Positions 31,353-44,242 of a stretch of 64,000 bases of DNA are shown here, in pieces. The DNA is from Hydractinia symbiolongicarpus. Its lineage: Eukaryota > Cnidaria > Hydrozoa > Anthoathecata > Hydractiniidae. Where the stretch lies: assembly GCF_029227915.1 (NCBI RefSeq), contig NC_079877.1:8928001-8992000 (forward strand), written 5' to 3'. The notes under the pieces were generated by a model. The model was given only the letters and a program-made list of their open reading frames with translations, was not told the origin of the DNA and made no database searches. The position numbers and the translations under genes were made by a program. Position 1 is the stretch's first letter. Every line of letters begins with the position of its first letter.

Positions 31353-32234
31353 AGACGATGTTTTTAATTTATTTATTTTTATACTAATTTCAGTAGTTGC
31401 CAATGGTCATAAGAGGATTTATGATGCTCCTAAGATTACCTGGTATTAATAATAATAATAATAATACTAAACCGCGCTGCATATGTCTAGAGCATTTCTT
31501 GCTGTTTAATTTCGCATTGACAGTATACACAGTTTCAGCTTTTAACATGATCGACCGTGTGGCATTCGGGCATTGACGCCATCGCGAACATATTATTTAA
31601 ATATGAACTCGTCCTCGGTAGTATAGTGGTAAGTATCCCCGCCTGTCACGCGGGAGACCGGGGTTCGATTCCCCGCCGGGGAGGTTCTTTTTATCTTGTC
31701 AATGTTTCGTTTCACGTCAGTAGCGTTCGCGGGACTGTCCGGGAATACAGATTTACGCCCAGTTAGCTCAGTCGGTAGAGCATCAGACTTTTAATCTGAG
31801 GGTCGCGGGTTCGAGTCCCTCATCGGGCGTAACAATTATTTGGTACGATGGTGAACTAACTTTCACCACAATGTCTTGTCGAAAGAGGATGAATAACGTA
31901 ACATTTGCGGAGTGGCAAAGGCGAAGCAAACTTGATGGGGAACTAGCTCAGATGGTAGAGCGCTCGCTTAGCATGCGAGAGGTACCGGGATCGATGCCCG
32001 GGTTCTCCAATGCCTTTTCCATAGGCGTAAAATAAAAGAAATTTGCGCAGAGCAATTTGCAGCAGCGTTCGTGTCATGTCGGGATGGCCGAGCGGTCTAA
32101 GGCGCCAGACTCAAGACAAAATGTTCTTCCACTCATCGCGTGGAGAATTCTGGTCCTCGAATGAGGGCGTGGGTTCGAATCCCACTTCCGACAACTTTTC
32201 CCTGCCACACAAAATTTTAGGCCTAAAATGCAAG

Positions 32235-32328
32235 TCCACCGAGCCGGATTTGAACCAGCGACCTAAGGATGCCTGAGTGGTATAAGTTCGTCTGCAGTCC
32301 TCCGCTCTACCAACTGAGCTATCGGTGG
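32235..32328 (-). tRNA. tRNA-Tyr body with GCA anticodon (copy of unit 5)
   Basis: G at plus 32294 gives anticodon GCA on the minus strand. Body and intron are identical to the normal tRNA-Tyr genes. Confidence 0.91.
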
Positions 32329-32540
32329 ATGTAGCATCGTACAGTTCTTGTGCAGGACTATGCAGGTCATGTCACGTTTGTAGTATGACGTGGTTTTTAA
32401 AATGATGCGATAGCTCGCACGTAGCAGAGGGTGGTTTCGATCCACCGACCTCTGGGTTATGGGCCCAGCACGCTTCCTCTGCGCCACTCTGCTGAAGGTA
32501 GGTAAGCTGAAATGTGTCTGATGTAAGGTGTAGTTTAGTA

Positions 32541-33842
32541 TTGCGAACAGCACTCGAACTATGACCTTTTTACCATTTCCAGGGGGATTAGCTCACATGG
32601 TAGAGCGCTCGCTTTGCATGCGAGAGGTACCGGGATCGATGCCCGGATCCTCCAAGACGATGTTTTTAATTTATTTATTTTTATACTAATTTCAGTAGTT
32701 GCCAATGGTCATAAGAGGATTTATGATGCTCCTAAGATTACCTGGTATTAATAATAATAATAATAATACTAAACCGCGCTGCATATGTCTAGAGCATTTC
32801 TTGCTGTTTAATTTCGCATTGACAGTATACACAGTTTCAGCTTTTAACATGATCGACCGTGTGGCATTCGGGCATTGACGCCATCGCGAACATATTATTT
32901 AAATATGAACTCGTCCTCGGTAGTATAGTGGTAAGTATCCCCGCCTGTCACGCGGGAGACCGGGGTTCGATTCCCCGCCGGGGAGGTTCTTTTTATCTTG
33001 TCAATGTTTCGTTTCACGTCAGTAGCGTTCGCGGGACTGTCCGGGAATACAGATTTACGCCCGGTTAGCTCAGTCGGTAGAGCATCAGACTTTTAATCTG
33101 AGGGTCGCGGGTTCGAGTCCCTCATCGGGCGTAACAATTATTTGGTACGATGGTGAACTAACTTTCACCACAATGTCTTGTCGAAAGAGGATGAATAACG
33201 TAACATTTGCGGAGTGGCAAAGGCGAAGCAAACTTGATGGGGAACTAGCTCAGATGGTAGAGCGCTCGCTTAGCATGCGAGAGGTACCGGGATCGATGCC
33301 CGGGTTCTCCAATGCCTTTTCCATAGGCGTAAAATAAAAGAAATTTGCGCAGAGCAATTTGCAGCAGCGTTCGTGTCATGTCGGGATGGCCGAGCGGTCT
33401 AAGGCGCCAGACTCAAGACAAAATGTTCTTCCACTCATCGCGTGGAGAATTCTGGTCCTCGAATGAGGGCGTGGGTTCGAATCCCACTTCCGACAACTTT
33501 TCCCTGCCACACAAAATTTTAGGCCTAAAATGCAAGTCCACCGAGCCGGATTTGAACCAGCGACCTAAGGATGCCTGAGTGGTATAAGTTCGTCTACAGT
33601 CCTCCGCTCTACCAACTGAGCTATCGGTGGATGTAGCATCGTACAGTTCTTGTGCAGGACTATGCAGGTCATGTCACGTTTGTAGTATGACGTGGTTTTT
33701 AAAATGATGCGATAGCTCGCACGTAGCAGAGGGTGGTTTCGATCCACCGACCTCTGGGTTATGGGCCCAGCACGCTTCCTCTGCGCCACTCTGCTGAAGG
33801 TAGGTAAGCTGAAATGTGTCTGATGTAAGGTGTAGTTTAGTA
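32541..33842. repeat. Array unit 26
   Basis: Ala-TGC 32582-32654, Asp 32914-32985, Lys 33059-33131, Ala-AGC 33239-33311, Leu 33380-33495, Tyr(-) 33537-33630, iMet(-) 33724-33795. Consensus, like its partner unit 6. Confidence 0.95.
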
Positions 33843-35144
33843 TTGCGAACAGCACTCGAACTATGACCTTTTTACCATTTCCAGGGGGATTAGCTCACAT
33901 GGTAGAGCGCTCGCTTTGCATGCGAGAGGTACCGGGATCGATGCCCGGATCCTCCAAGACGATGTTTTTAATTTATTTATTTTTATACTAATTTCAGTAG
34001 TTGCCAATGGTCATAAGAGGATTTATGATGCTCCTAAGATTACCTGGTATTAATAATAATAATAATAATACTAAACCGCGCTGCATATGTCTAGAGCATT
34101 TCTTGCTGTTTAATTTCGCATTGACAGTATACACAGTTTCAGCTTTTAACATGATCGACCGTGTGGCATTCGGGCATTGACGCCATCGCGAACATATTAT
34201 TTAAATATGAACTCGTCCTCGGTAGTATAGTGGTAAGTATCCCCGCCTGTCACGCGGGAGACCGGGGTTCGATTCCCCGCCGGGGAGGTTCTTTTTATCT
34301 TGTCAATGTTTCGTTTCACGTCAGTAGCGTTCGCGGGACTGTCCGTGAATACAGATTTACGCCCGGTTAGCTCAGTCGGTAGAGCATCAGACTTTTAATC
34401 TGAGGGTCGCGGGTTCGAGTCCCTCATCGGGCGTAACAATTATTTGGTACGATGGTGAACTAACTTTCACCACAATGTCTTGTCGAAAGAGGATGAATAA
34501 CGTAACATTTGCGGAGTGGCAAAGGCGAAGCAAACTTGATGGGGAACTAGCTCAGATGGTAGAGCGCTCGCTTAGCATGCGAGAGGTACCGGGATCGATG
34601 CCCGGGTTCTCCAATGCCTTTTCCATAGGCGTAAAATAAAAGAAATTTGCGCAGAGCAATTTGCAGCAGCGTTCGTGTCATGTCGGGATGGCCGAGCGGT
34701 CTAAGGCGCCAGACTCAAGACAAAATGTTCTTCCACTCATCGCGTGGAGAATTCTGGTCCTCGAATGAGGGCGTGGGTTCGAATCCCACTTCCGACAACT
34801 TTTCCCTGCCACACAAAATTTTAGGCCTAAAATGCAAGTCCACCGAGCCGGATTTGAACCAGCGACCTAAGGATGCCTGAGTGGTATAAGTTCGTCTACA
34901 GTCCTCCGCTCTACCAACTGAGCTATCGGTGGATGTAGCATCGTACAGTTCTTGTGCAGGACTATGCAGGTCATGTCACGTTTGTAGTATGACGTGGTTT
35001 TTAAAATGATGCGATAGCTCGCACGTAGCAGAGGGTGGTTTCGATCCACCGACCTCTGGGTTATGGGCCCAGCACGCTTCCTCTGCGCCACTCTGCTGAA
35101 GGTAGGTAAGCTGAAATGTGTCTGATGTAAGGTGTAGTTTAGTA
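33843..35144. repeat. Array unit 27
   Basis: Ala-TGC 33884-33956, Asp 34216-34287, Lys 34361-34433, Ala-AGC 34541-34613, Leu 34682-34797, Tyr(-) 34839-34932, iMet(-) 35026-35097. Private T at 34346 in the Asp-Lys spacer. Confidence 0.95.
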
Positions 35145-36443
35145 TTGCGAACAGCACTCGAACTATGACCTTTTTACCATTTCCAGGGGGATTAGCTCAC
35201 ATGGTAGAGCGCTCGCTTTGCATGCGAGAGGTACCGGGATCGATGCCCGGATCCTCCAAGACGATGTTTTTAATTTATTTATTTTTATACTAATTTCAGT
35301 AGTTGCCAATGGTCATAAGAGGATTTATGATGCTCCTAAGATTACCTGGTATTAATAATAATAATAATACTAAACCGCGCTGCATATGTCTAGAGCATTT
35401 CTTGCTGTTTAATTTCGCATTGACAGTATACACAGTTTCAGCTTTTAACATGATCGACCGTGTGGCATTCGGGCATTGACGCCATCGCGAACATATTATT
35501 TAAATATGAACTCGTCCTCGGTAGTATAGTGGTAAGTATCCCCGTCTGTCACGCGGGAGACCGGGGTTCGATTCCCCGCCGGGGAGGTTCTTTTTATCTT
35601 GTCAATGTTTCGTTTCACGTCAGTAGCGTTCGCGGGACTGTCCGGGAATACAGATTTACGCCCGGTTAGCTCAGTCGGTAGAGCATCAGACTTTTAATCT
35701 GAGGGTCGCGGGTTCGAGTCCCTCATCGGGCGTAACAATTATTTGGTACGATGGTGAACTAACTTTCACCACAATGTCTTGACGAAAGAGGATGAATGAC
35801 GTAACATTTGCGGAGTGGCAAAGGCGAAGCAAACTTGATGGGGAACTAGCTCAGATGGTAGAGCGCTCGCTTAGCATGCGAGAGGTACCGGGATCGATGC
35901 CCGGGTTCTCCAATGCCTTTTCCATAGGCGTAAAATAAAAGAAATTTGCGCAGAGCAATTTGCAGCAGCGTTCGTGTCATGTCGGGATGGCCGAGCGGTC
36001 TAAGGCGCCAGACTCAAGACAAAATGTTCTTCCACTCATCGCGTGGAGAATTCTGGTCCTCGAATGAGGGCGTGGGTTCGAATCCCACTTCCGACAACTT
36101 TTCCCTGCCACACAAAATTTTAGGCCTAAAATGCAAGTCCACCGAGCCGGATTTGAACCAGCGACCTAAGGATGCCTGAGTGGTATAAGTTCGTCTACAG
36201 TCCTCCGCTCTACCAACTGAGCTATCGGTGGATGTAGCATCGTACAGTTCTTGTGCAGGACTATGCAGGTCATGTCACGTTTGTAGTATGACGTGGTTTT
36301 TAAAATGATGCGATAGCTCGCACGTAGCAGAGGGTGGTTTCGATCCACCGACCTCTGGGTTATGGGCCCAGCACGCTTCCTCTGCGCCACTCTGCTGAAG
36401 GTAGGTAAGCTGAAATGTGTCTGGTGTAAGGTGTAGTTTAGTA
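35145..36443. repeat. Array unit 28, one TAA lost (1299 bp)
   Basis: Ala-TGC 35186-35258, Asp 35515-35586, Lys 35660-35732, Ala-AGC 35840-35912, Leu 35981-36096, Tyr(-) 36138-36231, iMet(-) 36325-36396. (TAA)5. The four shared unit 8 variants are present; the Leu C56 change is not. Confidence 0.95.
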
Positions 36444-37745
36444 TTGCGAACAGCACTCGAACTATGACCTTTTTACCATTTCCAGGGGGATTAGCTCACA
36501 TGGTAGAGCGCTCGCTTTGCATGCGAGAGGTACCGGGATCGATGCCCGGATCCTCCAAGACGATGTTTTTAATTTATTTATTTTTATACTAATTTCAGTA
36601 GTTGCCAATGGTCATAAGAGGATTTATGATGCTCCTAAGATTACCTGGTATTAATAATAATAATAATAATACTAAACCGCGCTGCATATGTCTAGAGCAT
36701 TTCTTGCTGTTTAATTTCGCATTGACAGTATACACAGTTTCAGCTTTTAACATGATCGACCGTGTGGCATTCGGGCATTGACGCCATCGCGAACATATTA
36801 TTTAAATATGAACTCGTCCTCGGTAGTATAGTGGTAAGTATCCCCGCCTGTCACGCGGGAGACCGGGGTTCGATTCCCCGCCGGGGAGGTTCTTTTTATC
36901 TTGTCAATGTTTCGTTTCACGTCAGTAGCGTTCGCGGGACTGTCCGGGAATACAGATTTACGCCCGGTTAGCTCAGTCGGTAGAGCATCAGACTTTTAAT
37001 CTGAGGGTCGCGGGTTCGAGTCCCTCATCGGGCGTAACAATTATTTGGTACGATGGTGAACTAACTTTCACCACAATGTCTTGTGGAAAGAGGATGAATA
37101 ACGTAACATTTGCGGAGTGGCAAAGGCGAAGCAAACTTGATGGGGAACTAGCTCAGATGGTAGAGCGCTCGCTTAGCATGCGAGAGGTACCGGGATCGAT
37201 GCCCGGGTTCTCCAATGCCTTTTCCATAGGCGTAAAATAAAAGAAATTTGCGCAGAGCAATTTGCAGCAGCGTTCGTGTCATGTCGGGATGGCCGAGCGG
37301 TCTAAGGCGCCAGACTCAAGACAAAATGTTCTTCCACTCATCGCGTGGAGAATTCTGGTCCTCGAATGAGGGCGTGGGTTCGAATCCCACTTCCGACAAC
37401 TTTTCCCTGCCACACAAAATTTTAGGCCTAAAATGCAAGTCCACCGAGCCGGATTTGAACCAGCGACCTAAGGATGCCTGAGTGGTATAAGTTCGTCTAC
37501 AGTCCTCCGCTCTACCAACTGAGCTATCGGTGGATGTAGCATCGTACAGTTCTTGTGCAGGACTATGCAGGTCATGTCACGTTTGTAGTATGACGTGGTT
37601 TTTAAAATGATGCGATAGCTCGCACGTAGCAGAGGGTGGTTTCGATCCACCGACCTCTGGGTTATGGGCCCAGCACGCTTCCTCTGCGCCACTCTGCTGA
37701 AGGTAGGTAAGCTGAAATGTGTCTGGTGTAAGGTGTAGTTTAGTA
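36444..37745. repeat. Array unit 29
   Basis: Ala-TGC 36485-36557, Asp 36817-36888, Lys 36962-37034, Ala-AGC 37142-37214, Leu 37283-37398, Tyr(-) 37440-37533, iMet(-) 37627-37698. Same two variants as unit 9. Confidence 0.95.
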
Positions 37746-39047
37746 TTGCGAACAGCACTCGAACTATGACCTTTTTACCATTTCCAGGGGGATTAGCTCA
37801 CATGGTAGAGCGCTCGCTTTGCATGCGAGAGGTACCGGGATCGATGCCCGGATCCTCCAAGACGATGTTTTTAATTTATTTATTTTTATACTAATTTCAG
37901 TAGTTGCCAATGGTCATAAGAGGATTTATGATGCTCCTAAGATTACCTGGTATTAATAATAATAATAATAATACTAAACCGCGCTGCATATGTCTAGAGC
38001 ATTTCTTGCTGTTTAATTTCGCATTGACAGTATACACAGTTTCAGCTTTTAACATGATCGACCGTGTGGCATTCGGGCATTGACGCCATCGCGAACATAT
38101 TATTTAAATATGAACTCGTCCTCGGTAGTATAGTGGTAAGTATCCCCGCCTGTCACGCGGGAGACCGGGGTTCGATTCCCCGCCGGGGAGGTTCTTTTTA
38201 TCTTGTCAATGTTTCGTTTCACGTCAGTAGCGTTCGTGGGACTGTCCGGGAATACAGATTTACGCCCGGTTAGCTCAGTCGGTAGAGCATCAGACTTTTA
38301 ATCTGAGGGTCGCGGGTTCGAGTCCCTCATCGGGCGTAACAATTATTTGGTACGATGGTGAACTAACTTTCACCACAATGTCTTGTGGAAAGAGGATGAA
38401 TAACGTAACATTTGCGGAGTGGCAAAGGCGAAGCAAACTTGATGGGGAACTAGCTCAGATGGTAGAGCGCTCGCTTAGCATGCGAGAGGTACCGGGATCG
38501 ATGCCCGGGTTCTCCAATGCCTTTTCCATAGGCGTAAAATAAAAGAAATTTGCGCAGAGCAATTTGCAGCAGCGTTCGTGTCATGTCGGGATGGCCGAGC
38601 GGTCTAAGGCGCCAGACTCAAGACAAAATGTTCTTCCACTCATCGCGTGGAGAATTCTGGTCCTCGAATGAGGGCGTGGGTTCGAATCCCACTTCCGACA
38701 ACTTTTCCCTGCCACACAAAATTTTAGGCCTAAAATGCAAGTCCACCGAGCCGGATTTGAACCAGCGACCTAAGGATGCCTGAGTGGTATAAGTTCGTCT
38801 ACAGTCCTCCGCTCTACCAACTGAGCTATCGGTGGATGTAGCATCGTACAGTTCTTGTGCAGGACTATGCAGGTCATGTCACGTTTGTAGTATGACGTGG
38901 TTTTTAAAATGATGCGATAGCTCGCACGTAGCAGAGGGTGGTTTCGATCCACCGACCTCTGGGTTATGGGCCCAGCACGCTTCCTCTGCGCCACTCTGCT
39001 GAAGGTAGGTAAGCTGAAATGTGTCTGATGTAAGGTGTAGTTTAGTA
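37746..39047. repeat. Array unit 30
   Basis: Ala-TGC 37787-37859, Asp 38119-38190, Lys 38264-38336, Ala-AGC 38444-38516, Leu 38585-38700, Tyr(-) 38742-38835, iMet(-) 38929-39000. Same two variants as unit 10. Confidence 0.95.
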
Positions 39048-40349
39048 TTGCGAACAGCACTCGAACTATGACCTTTTTACCATTTCCAGGGGGATTAGCT
39101 CACATGGTAGAGCGCTCGCTTTGCATGCGAGAGGTACCGGGATCGATGCCCGGATCCTCCAAGACGATGTTTTTAATTTATTTATTTTTATACTAATTTC
39201 AGTAGTTGCCAATGGTCATAAGAGGATTTATGATGCTCCTAAGATTACCTGGTATTAATAATAATAATAATAATACTAAACCGCGCTGCATATGTCTAGA
39301 GCATTTCTTGCTGTTTAATTTCGCATTGACAGTATACACAGTTTCAGCTTTTAACATGATCGACCGTGTGGCATTCGGGCATTGACGCCATCGCGAACAT
39401 ATTATTTAAATATGAACTCGTCCTCGGTAGTATAGTGGTAAGTATCCCCGCCTGTCACGCGGGAGACCGGGGTTCGATTCCCCGCCGGGGAGGTTCTTTT
39501 TATCTTGTCAATGTTTCGTTTCACGTCAGTAGCGTTCGCGGGACTGTCCGGGAATACAGATTTACGCCCGGTTAGCTCAGTCGGTAGAGCATCAGACTTT
39601 TAATCTGAGGGTCGCGGGTTCGAGTCCCTCATCGGGCGTAACAATTATTTGGTACGATGGTGAACTAACTTTCACCACAATGTCTTGTCGAAAGAGGATG
39701 AATAACGTAACATTTGCGGAGTGGCAAAGGCGAAGCAAACTTGATGGGGAACTAGCTCAGATGGTAGAGCGCTCGCTTAGCATGCGAGAGGTACCGGGAT
39801 CGATGCCCGGGTTCTCCAATACCTTTTCCATAGGCGTAAAATAAATAAAATTTGCGCAGAGCAATTTGCAGCAGCGTTCGTGTCATGTCGGGATGGCCGA
39901 GCGGTCTATAGCGCCAGACTCAAGACAAAATAATCTTCCACTCATTGCGTGGAGAATTCTGGTCCTCGAATGAGGGCGTGGGTTCGAATCCCACTTCCGA
40001 CAACTTTTCCCTGCCACACAAAATTTTAGGCCTAAAATGCAAGTCCACCGAGCCGGATTTGAACCAGCGACCTAAGGATGCCTGAGTGGTATAAGTTCGT
40101 CTACAGTCCTCCGCTCTACCAACTGAGCTATCGGTGGATGTAGCATCGTACAGTTCTTGTGCAGGACTATGCAGGTCATGTCACGTTTGTAGTATGACGT
40201 GGTTTTTAAAATGATGCGATAGCTCGCACGTAGCAGAGGGTGGTTTCGATCCAACGACCTCTGGGTTATGGGCCCAGCACGCTTCCTCTGCGCCACTCTG
40301 CTGAAGGTAGGTAAGCTGAAATGTGTCTGATGTAAGGTGTAGTTTAGTA
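39048..40349. repeat. Array unit 31
   Basis: Ala-TGC 39089-39161, Asp 39421-39492, Lys 39566-39638, Ala-AGC 39746-39818, Leu (variant) 39887-40002, Tyr(-) 40044-40137, iMet(-) 40231-40302. Unit 11 variant block plus private A at 40254, which breaks pair 50-64 of the initiator T stem. Confidence 0.95.
39887..40002 (+). tRNA. tRNA-Leu(CAA), diverged copy (as unit 11)
   Basis: Same D-stem and intron substitutions as the unit 11 gene. Confidence 0.91.
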
Positions 40350-41651
40350 TTGCGAACAGCACTCGAACTATGACCTTTTTACCATTTCCAGGGGGATTAG
40401 CTCACATGGTAGAGCGCTCGCTTTGCATGCGAGAGGTACTGGGATCGATGCCCGGATCCTCCAAGACGATGTTTTTAATTTATTTATTTTTATACTAATT
40501 TCAGTAGTTGCCAATGGTCATAAGAGGATTTATGATGCTCCTAAGATTACCTGGTATTAATAATAATAATAATAATACTAAACCGCGCTGCATATGTCTA
40601 GAGCATTTCTTGCTGTTTAATTTCGCATTGACAGTATACACAGTTTCAGCTTTTAACATGATCGACCGTGTGGCATTCGGGCATTGACGCCATCGCGAAC
40701 ATATTATTTAAATATGAACTCGTCCTCGGTAGTATAGTGGTAAGTATCCCCGCCTGTCACGCGGGAGACCGGGGTTCGATTCCCCGCCGGGGAGGTTCTT
40801 TTTATCTTGTCAATGTTTCGTTTCACGTCAGTAGCGTTCGTGGGACTGTCCGGGAATACAGATTTACGCCCGGTTAGCTCAGTCGGTAGAGCATCAGACT
40901 TTTAATCTGAGGGTCGCGGGTTCGAGTCCCTCATCGGGCGTAACAATTATTTGGTACGATGGTGAACTAACTTTCACCACAATGTCTTGTGGAAAGAGGA
41001 TGAATAACGTAACATTTGCGGAGTGGCAAAGGCGAAGCAAACTTGATGGGGAACTAGCTCAGATGGTAGAGCGCTCGCTTAGCATGCGAGAGGTACCGGG
41101 ATCGATGCCCGGGTTCTCCAATGCCTTTTCCATAGGCGTAAAATAAAAGAAATTTGCGCAGAGCAATTTGCAGCAGCGTTCGTGTCATGTCGGGATGGCC
41201 GAGCGGTCTAAGGCGCCAGACTCAAGACAAAATGTTCTTCCACTCATCGCGTGGAGAATTCTGGTCCTCGAATGAGGGCGTGGGTTCGAATCCCACTTCC
41301 GACAACTTTTCCCTGCCACACAAAATTTTAGGCCTAAAATGCAAGTCCACCGAGCCGGATTTGAACCAGCGACCTAAGGATGCCTGAGTGGTATAAGTTC
41401 GTCTACAGTCCTCCGCTCTACCAACTGAGCTATCGGTGGATGTAGCATCGTACAGTTCTTGTGCAGGACTATGCAGGTCATGTCACGTTTGTAGTATGAC
41501 GTGGTTTTTAAAATGATGCGATAGCTCGCACGTAGCAGAGGGTGGTTTCGATCCACCGACCTCTGGGTTATGGGCCCAGCACGCTTCCTCTGCGCCACTC
41601 TGCTGAAGGTAGGTAAGCTGAAATGTGTCTGATGTAAGGTGTAGTTTAGTA
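40350..41651. repeat. Array unit 32
   Basis: Ala-TGC 40391-40463, Asp 40723-40794, Lys 40868-40940, Ala-AGC 41048-41120, Leu 41189-41304, Tyr(-) 41346-41439, iMet(-) 41533-41604. Unit 10/12 variants plus private T at 40440 (Ala T-stem U-G). Confidence 0.95.
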
Positions 41652-42953
41652 TTGCGAACAGCACTCGAACTATGACCTTTTTACCATTTCCAGGGGGATT
41701 AGCTCACATGGTAGAGCGCTCGCTTTGCATGCGAGAGGTACCGGGATCGATGCCCGGATCCTCCAAGACGATGTTTTTAATTTATTTATTTTTATACTAA
41801 TTTCAGTAGTTGCCAATGGTCATAAGAGGATTTATGATGCTCCTAAGATTACCTGGTATTAATAATAATAATAATAATACTAAACCGCGCTGCATATGTC
41901 TAGAGCATTTCTTGCTGTTTAATTTCGCATTGACAGTATACACAGTTTCAGCTTTTAACATGATCGACCGTGTGGCATTCGGGCATTGACGCCATCGCGA
42001 ACATATTATTTAAATATGAACTCGTCCTCGGTAGTATAGTGGTAAGTATCCCCGCCTGTCACGCGGGAGACCGGGGTTCGATTCCCCGCCGGGGAGGTTC
42101 TTTTTATCTTGTCAATGTTTCGTTTCACGTCAGTAGCGTTCGCGGGACTGTCCGGGAATACAGATTTACGCCCGGTTAGCTCAGTCGGTAGAGCATCAGA
42201 CTTTTAATCTGAGGGTCGCGGGTTCGAGTCCCTCATCGGGCGTAACAATTATTTGGTACGATGGTGAACTAACTTTCACCACAATGTCTTGTCGAAAGAG
42301 GATGAATAACGTAACATTTGCGGAGTGGCAAAGGCGAAGCAAACTTGATGGGGAACTAGCTCAGATGGTAGAGCGCTCGCTTAGCATGCGAGAGGTACCG
42401 GGATCGATGCCCGGGTTCTCCAATACCTTTTCCATAGGCGTAAAATAAATAAAATTTGCGCAGAGCAATTTGCAGCAGCGTTCGTGTCATGTCGGGATGG
42501 CCGAGCGGTCTATAGCGCCAGACTCAAGACAAAATAATCTTCCACTCATTGCGTGGAGAATTCTGGTCCTCGAATGAGGGCGTGGGTTCGAATCCCACTT
42601 CCGACAACTTTTCCCTGCCACACAAAATTTTAGGCCTAAAATGCAAGTCCACCGAGCCGGATTTGAACCAGCGACCTAAGGATGCCTGAGTGGTATAAGT
42701 TCGTCTACAGTCCTCCGCTCTACCAACTGAGCTATCGGTGGATGTAGCATCGTACAGTTCTTGTGCAGGACTATGCAGGTCATGTCACGTTTGTAGTATG
42801 ACGTGGTTTTTAAAATGACGCGATAGCTCGCACGTAGCAGAGGGTGGTTTCGATCCACCGACCTCTGGGTTATGGGCCCAGCACGCTTCCTCTGCGCCAC
42901 TCTGCTGAAGGTAGGTAAGCTGAAATGTGTCTGATGTAAGGTGTAGTTTAGTA
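41652..42953. repeat. Array unit 33
   Basis: Ala-TGC 41693-41765, Asp 42025-42096, Lys 42170-42242, Ala-AGC 42350-42422, Leu (variant) 42491-42606, Tyr(-) 42648-42741, iMet(-) 42835-42906. Matches unit 13, including C at 42819. Confidence 0.95.
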
Positions 42954-44242
42954 TTGCGAACAGCACTCGAACTATGACCTTTTTACCATTTCCAGGGGGA
43001 TTAGCTCACATGGTAGAGCGCTCGCTTTGCATGCGAGAGGTACCGGGATCGATGCCCGGATCCTCCAAGCCGATGTTTTTAATTTATTTATTTTTATACT
43101 AATTTCAGTAGTTGCCAATGGTCATAAGAGGATTTATGATGCTTCTAAGATTACCTGGTATTAATAATAATAATAATAATACTAAACCGCGCTGCATATG
43201 TCTAGAGCATTTCTTGCTGTTTAATTTCGCATTGACAGTATACACAGTTTCAGCTTTTAACATGATCGACCGTGTGGCATTCGGGCATTGACGCCGTCGC
43301 GAACATATTATTTAAATATGAACTCGTCCTCGGTAGTATAGTGGTAAGTATCCCCGCCTGTCACGCGGGAGACCGGGGTTCGATTCCCCGCCGGGGAGGT
43401 TCTTTTTATCTTGTCAATGTTTCGTTTCACGTCAGTAGCGTTCGCGGGACTGTCCGGGAATACAGATTTACGCCCGGTTAGCTCAGTCGGTAGAGCATCA
43501 GACTTTTAATCTGAGGGTCGCGGGTTCGAGTCCCTCATCGGGCGTAACAATTATTTGGTACGATGGTGAACTAACTTTCACCACAATGTCTTGTCGAAAG
43601 AGGATGAATAACGTAACATTTGCGGAGTGGCAAAGGCGAAGCAAACTTGATGGGGAACTAGCTCAGATGGTAGAGCGCTCGCTTAGCATGCGAGAGGTAC
43701 CGGGATCGATGCCCGGGTTTCCATAGGCGTAAAATAAATGAAATTTGCGCAGAGCAATTTGCAGCAGCGTTCGTGTCATGTCGGGATGGCCGAGCGGTCT
43801 AAGGCGCCAGACTCAAGACAAAATGTTCTTCCACTCATCGCGTGGAGAATTCTGGTCCTCGAATGAGGGCGTGGGTTCGAATCCCACTTCCGACAACTTT
43901 TCCCTGCCACACAAAATTTTAGGCCTAAAATGCAAGTCCACCGAGCCGGATTTGAACCAGCGACCTAAGGATGCCTGAGTGGTATAAGTTCGTCTACAGT
44001 CCTCCGCTCTACCAACTGAGCTATCGGTGGATGTAGCATCGTACAGTTCTTGTGCAGGACTATGCAGGTCATGTCACGTTTGTAGTATGACGTGGTTTTT
44101 AAAATGATGCGATAGCTCGCACGTAGCAGAGGGTGGTTTCGATCCACCGACCTCTGGGTTATGGGCCCAGCACGCTTCCTCTGCGCCACTCTGCTGAAGG
44201 TAGGTAAGCTGAAATGTGTCTGATGTAAGGTGTAGTTTAGTA
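42954..44242. repeat. Array unit 34, 13-bp deletion (1289 bp)
   Basis: Ala-TGC 42995-43067, Asp 43327-43398, Lys 43472-43544, truncated Ala-AGC 43652-43718, Leu 43780-43895, Tyr(-) 43937-44030, iMet(-) 44124-44195. Carries every unit 14 variant; last unit with clear evidence of the block duplication. Confidence 0.95.
43652..43718 (+). pseudogene. Truncated tRNA-Ala(AGC), copy of the unit 14 lesion
   Basis: Same 13-bp deletion with the same breakpoints, so one event later duplicated. Confidence 0.93.

Larger units (their letters stand above)
31239..32540. repeat. Array unit 25
   Basis: Ala (CGC) 31280-31352, Asp 31612-31683, Lys 31757-31829, Ala-AGC 31937-32009, Leu 32078-32193, Tyr(-; GCA) 32235-32328, iMet(-) 32422-32493. 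C at 31313, A at 31761 and G at 32294 match unit 5. Confidence 0.95.
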
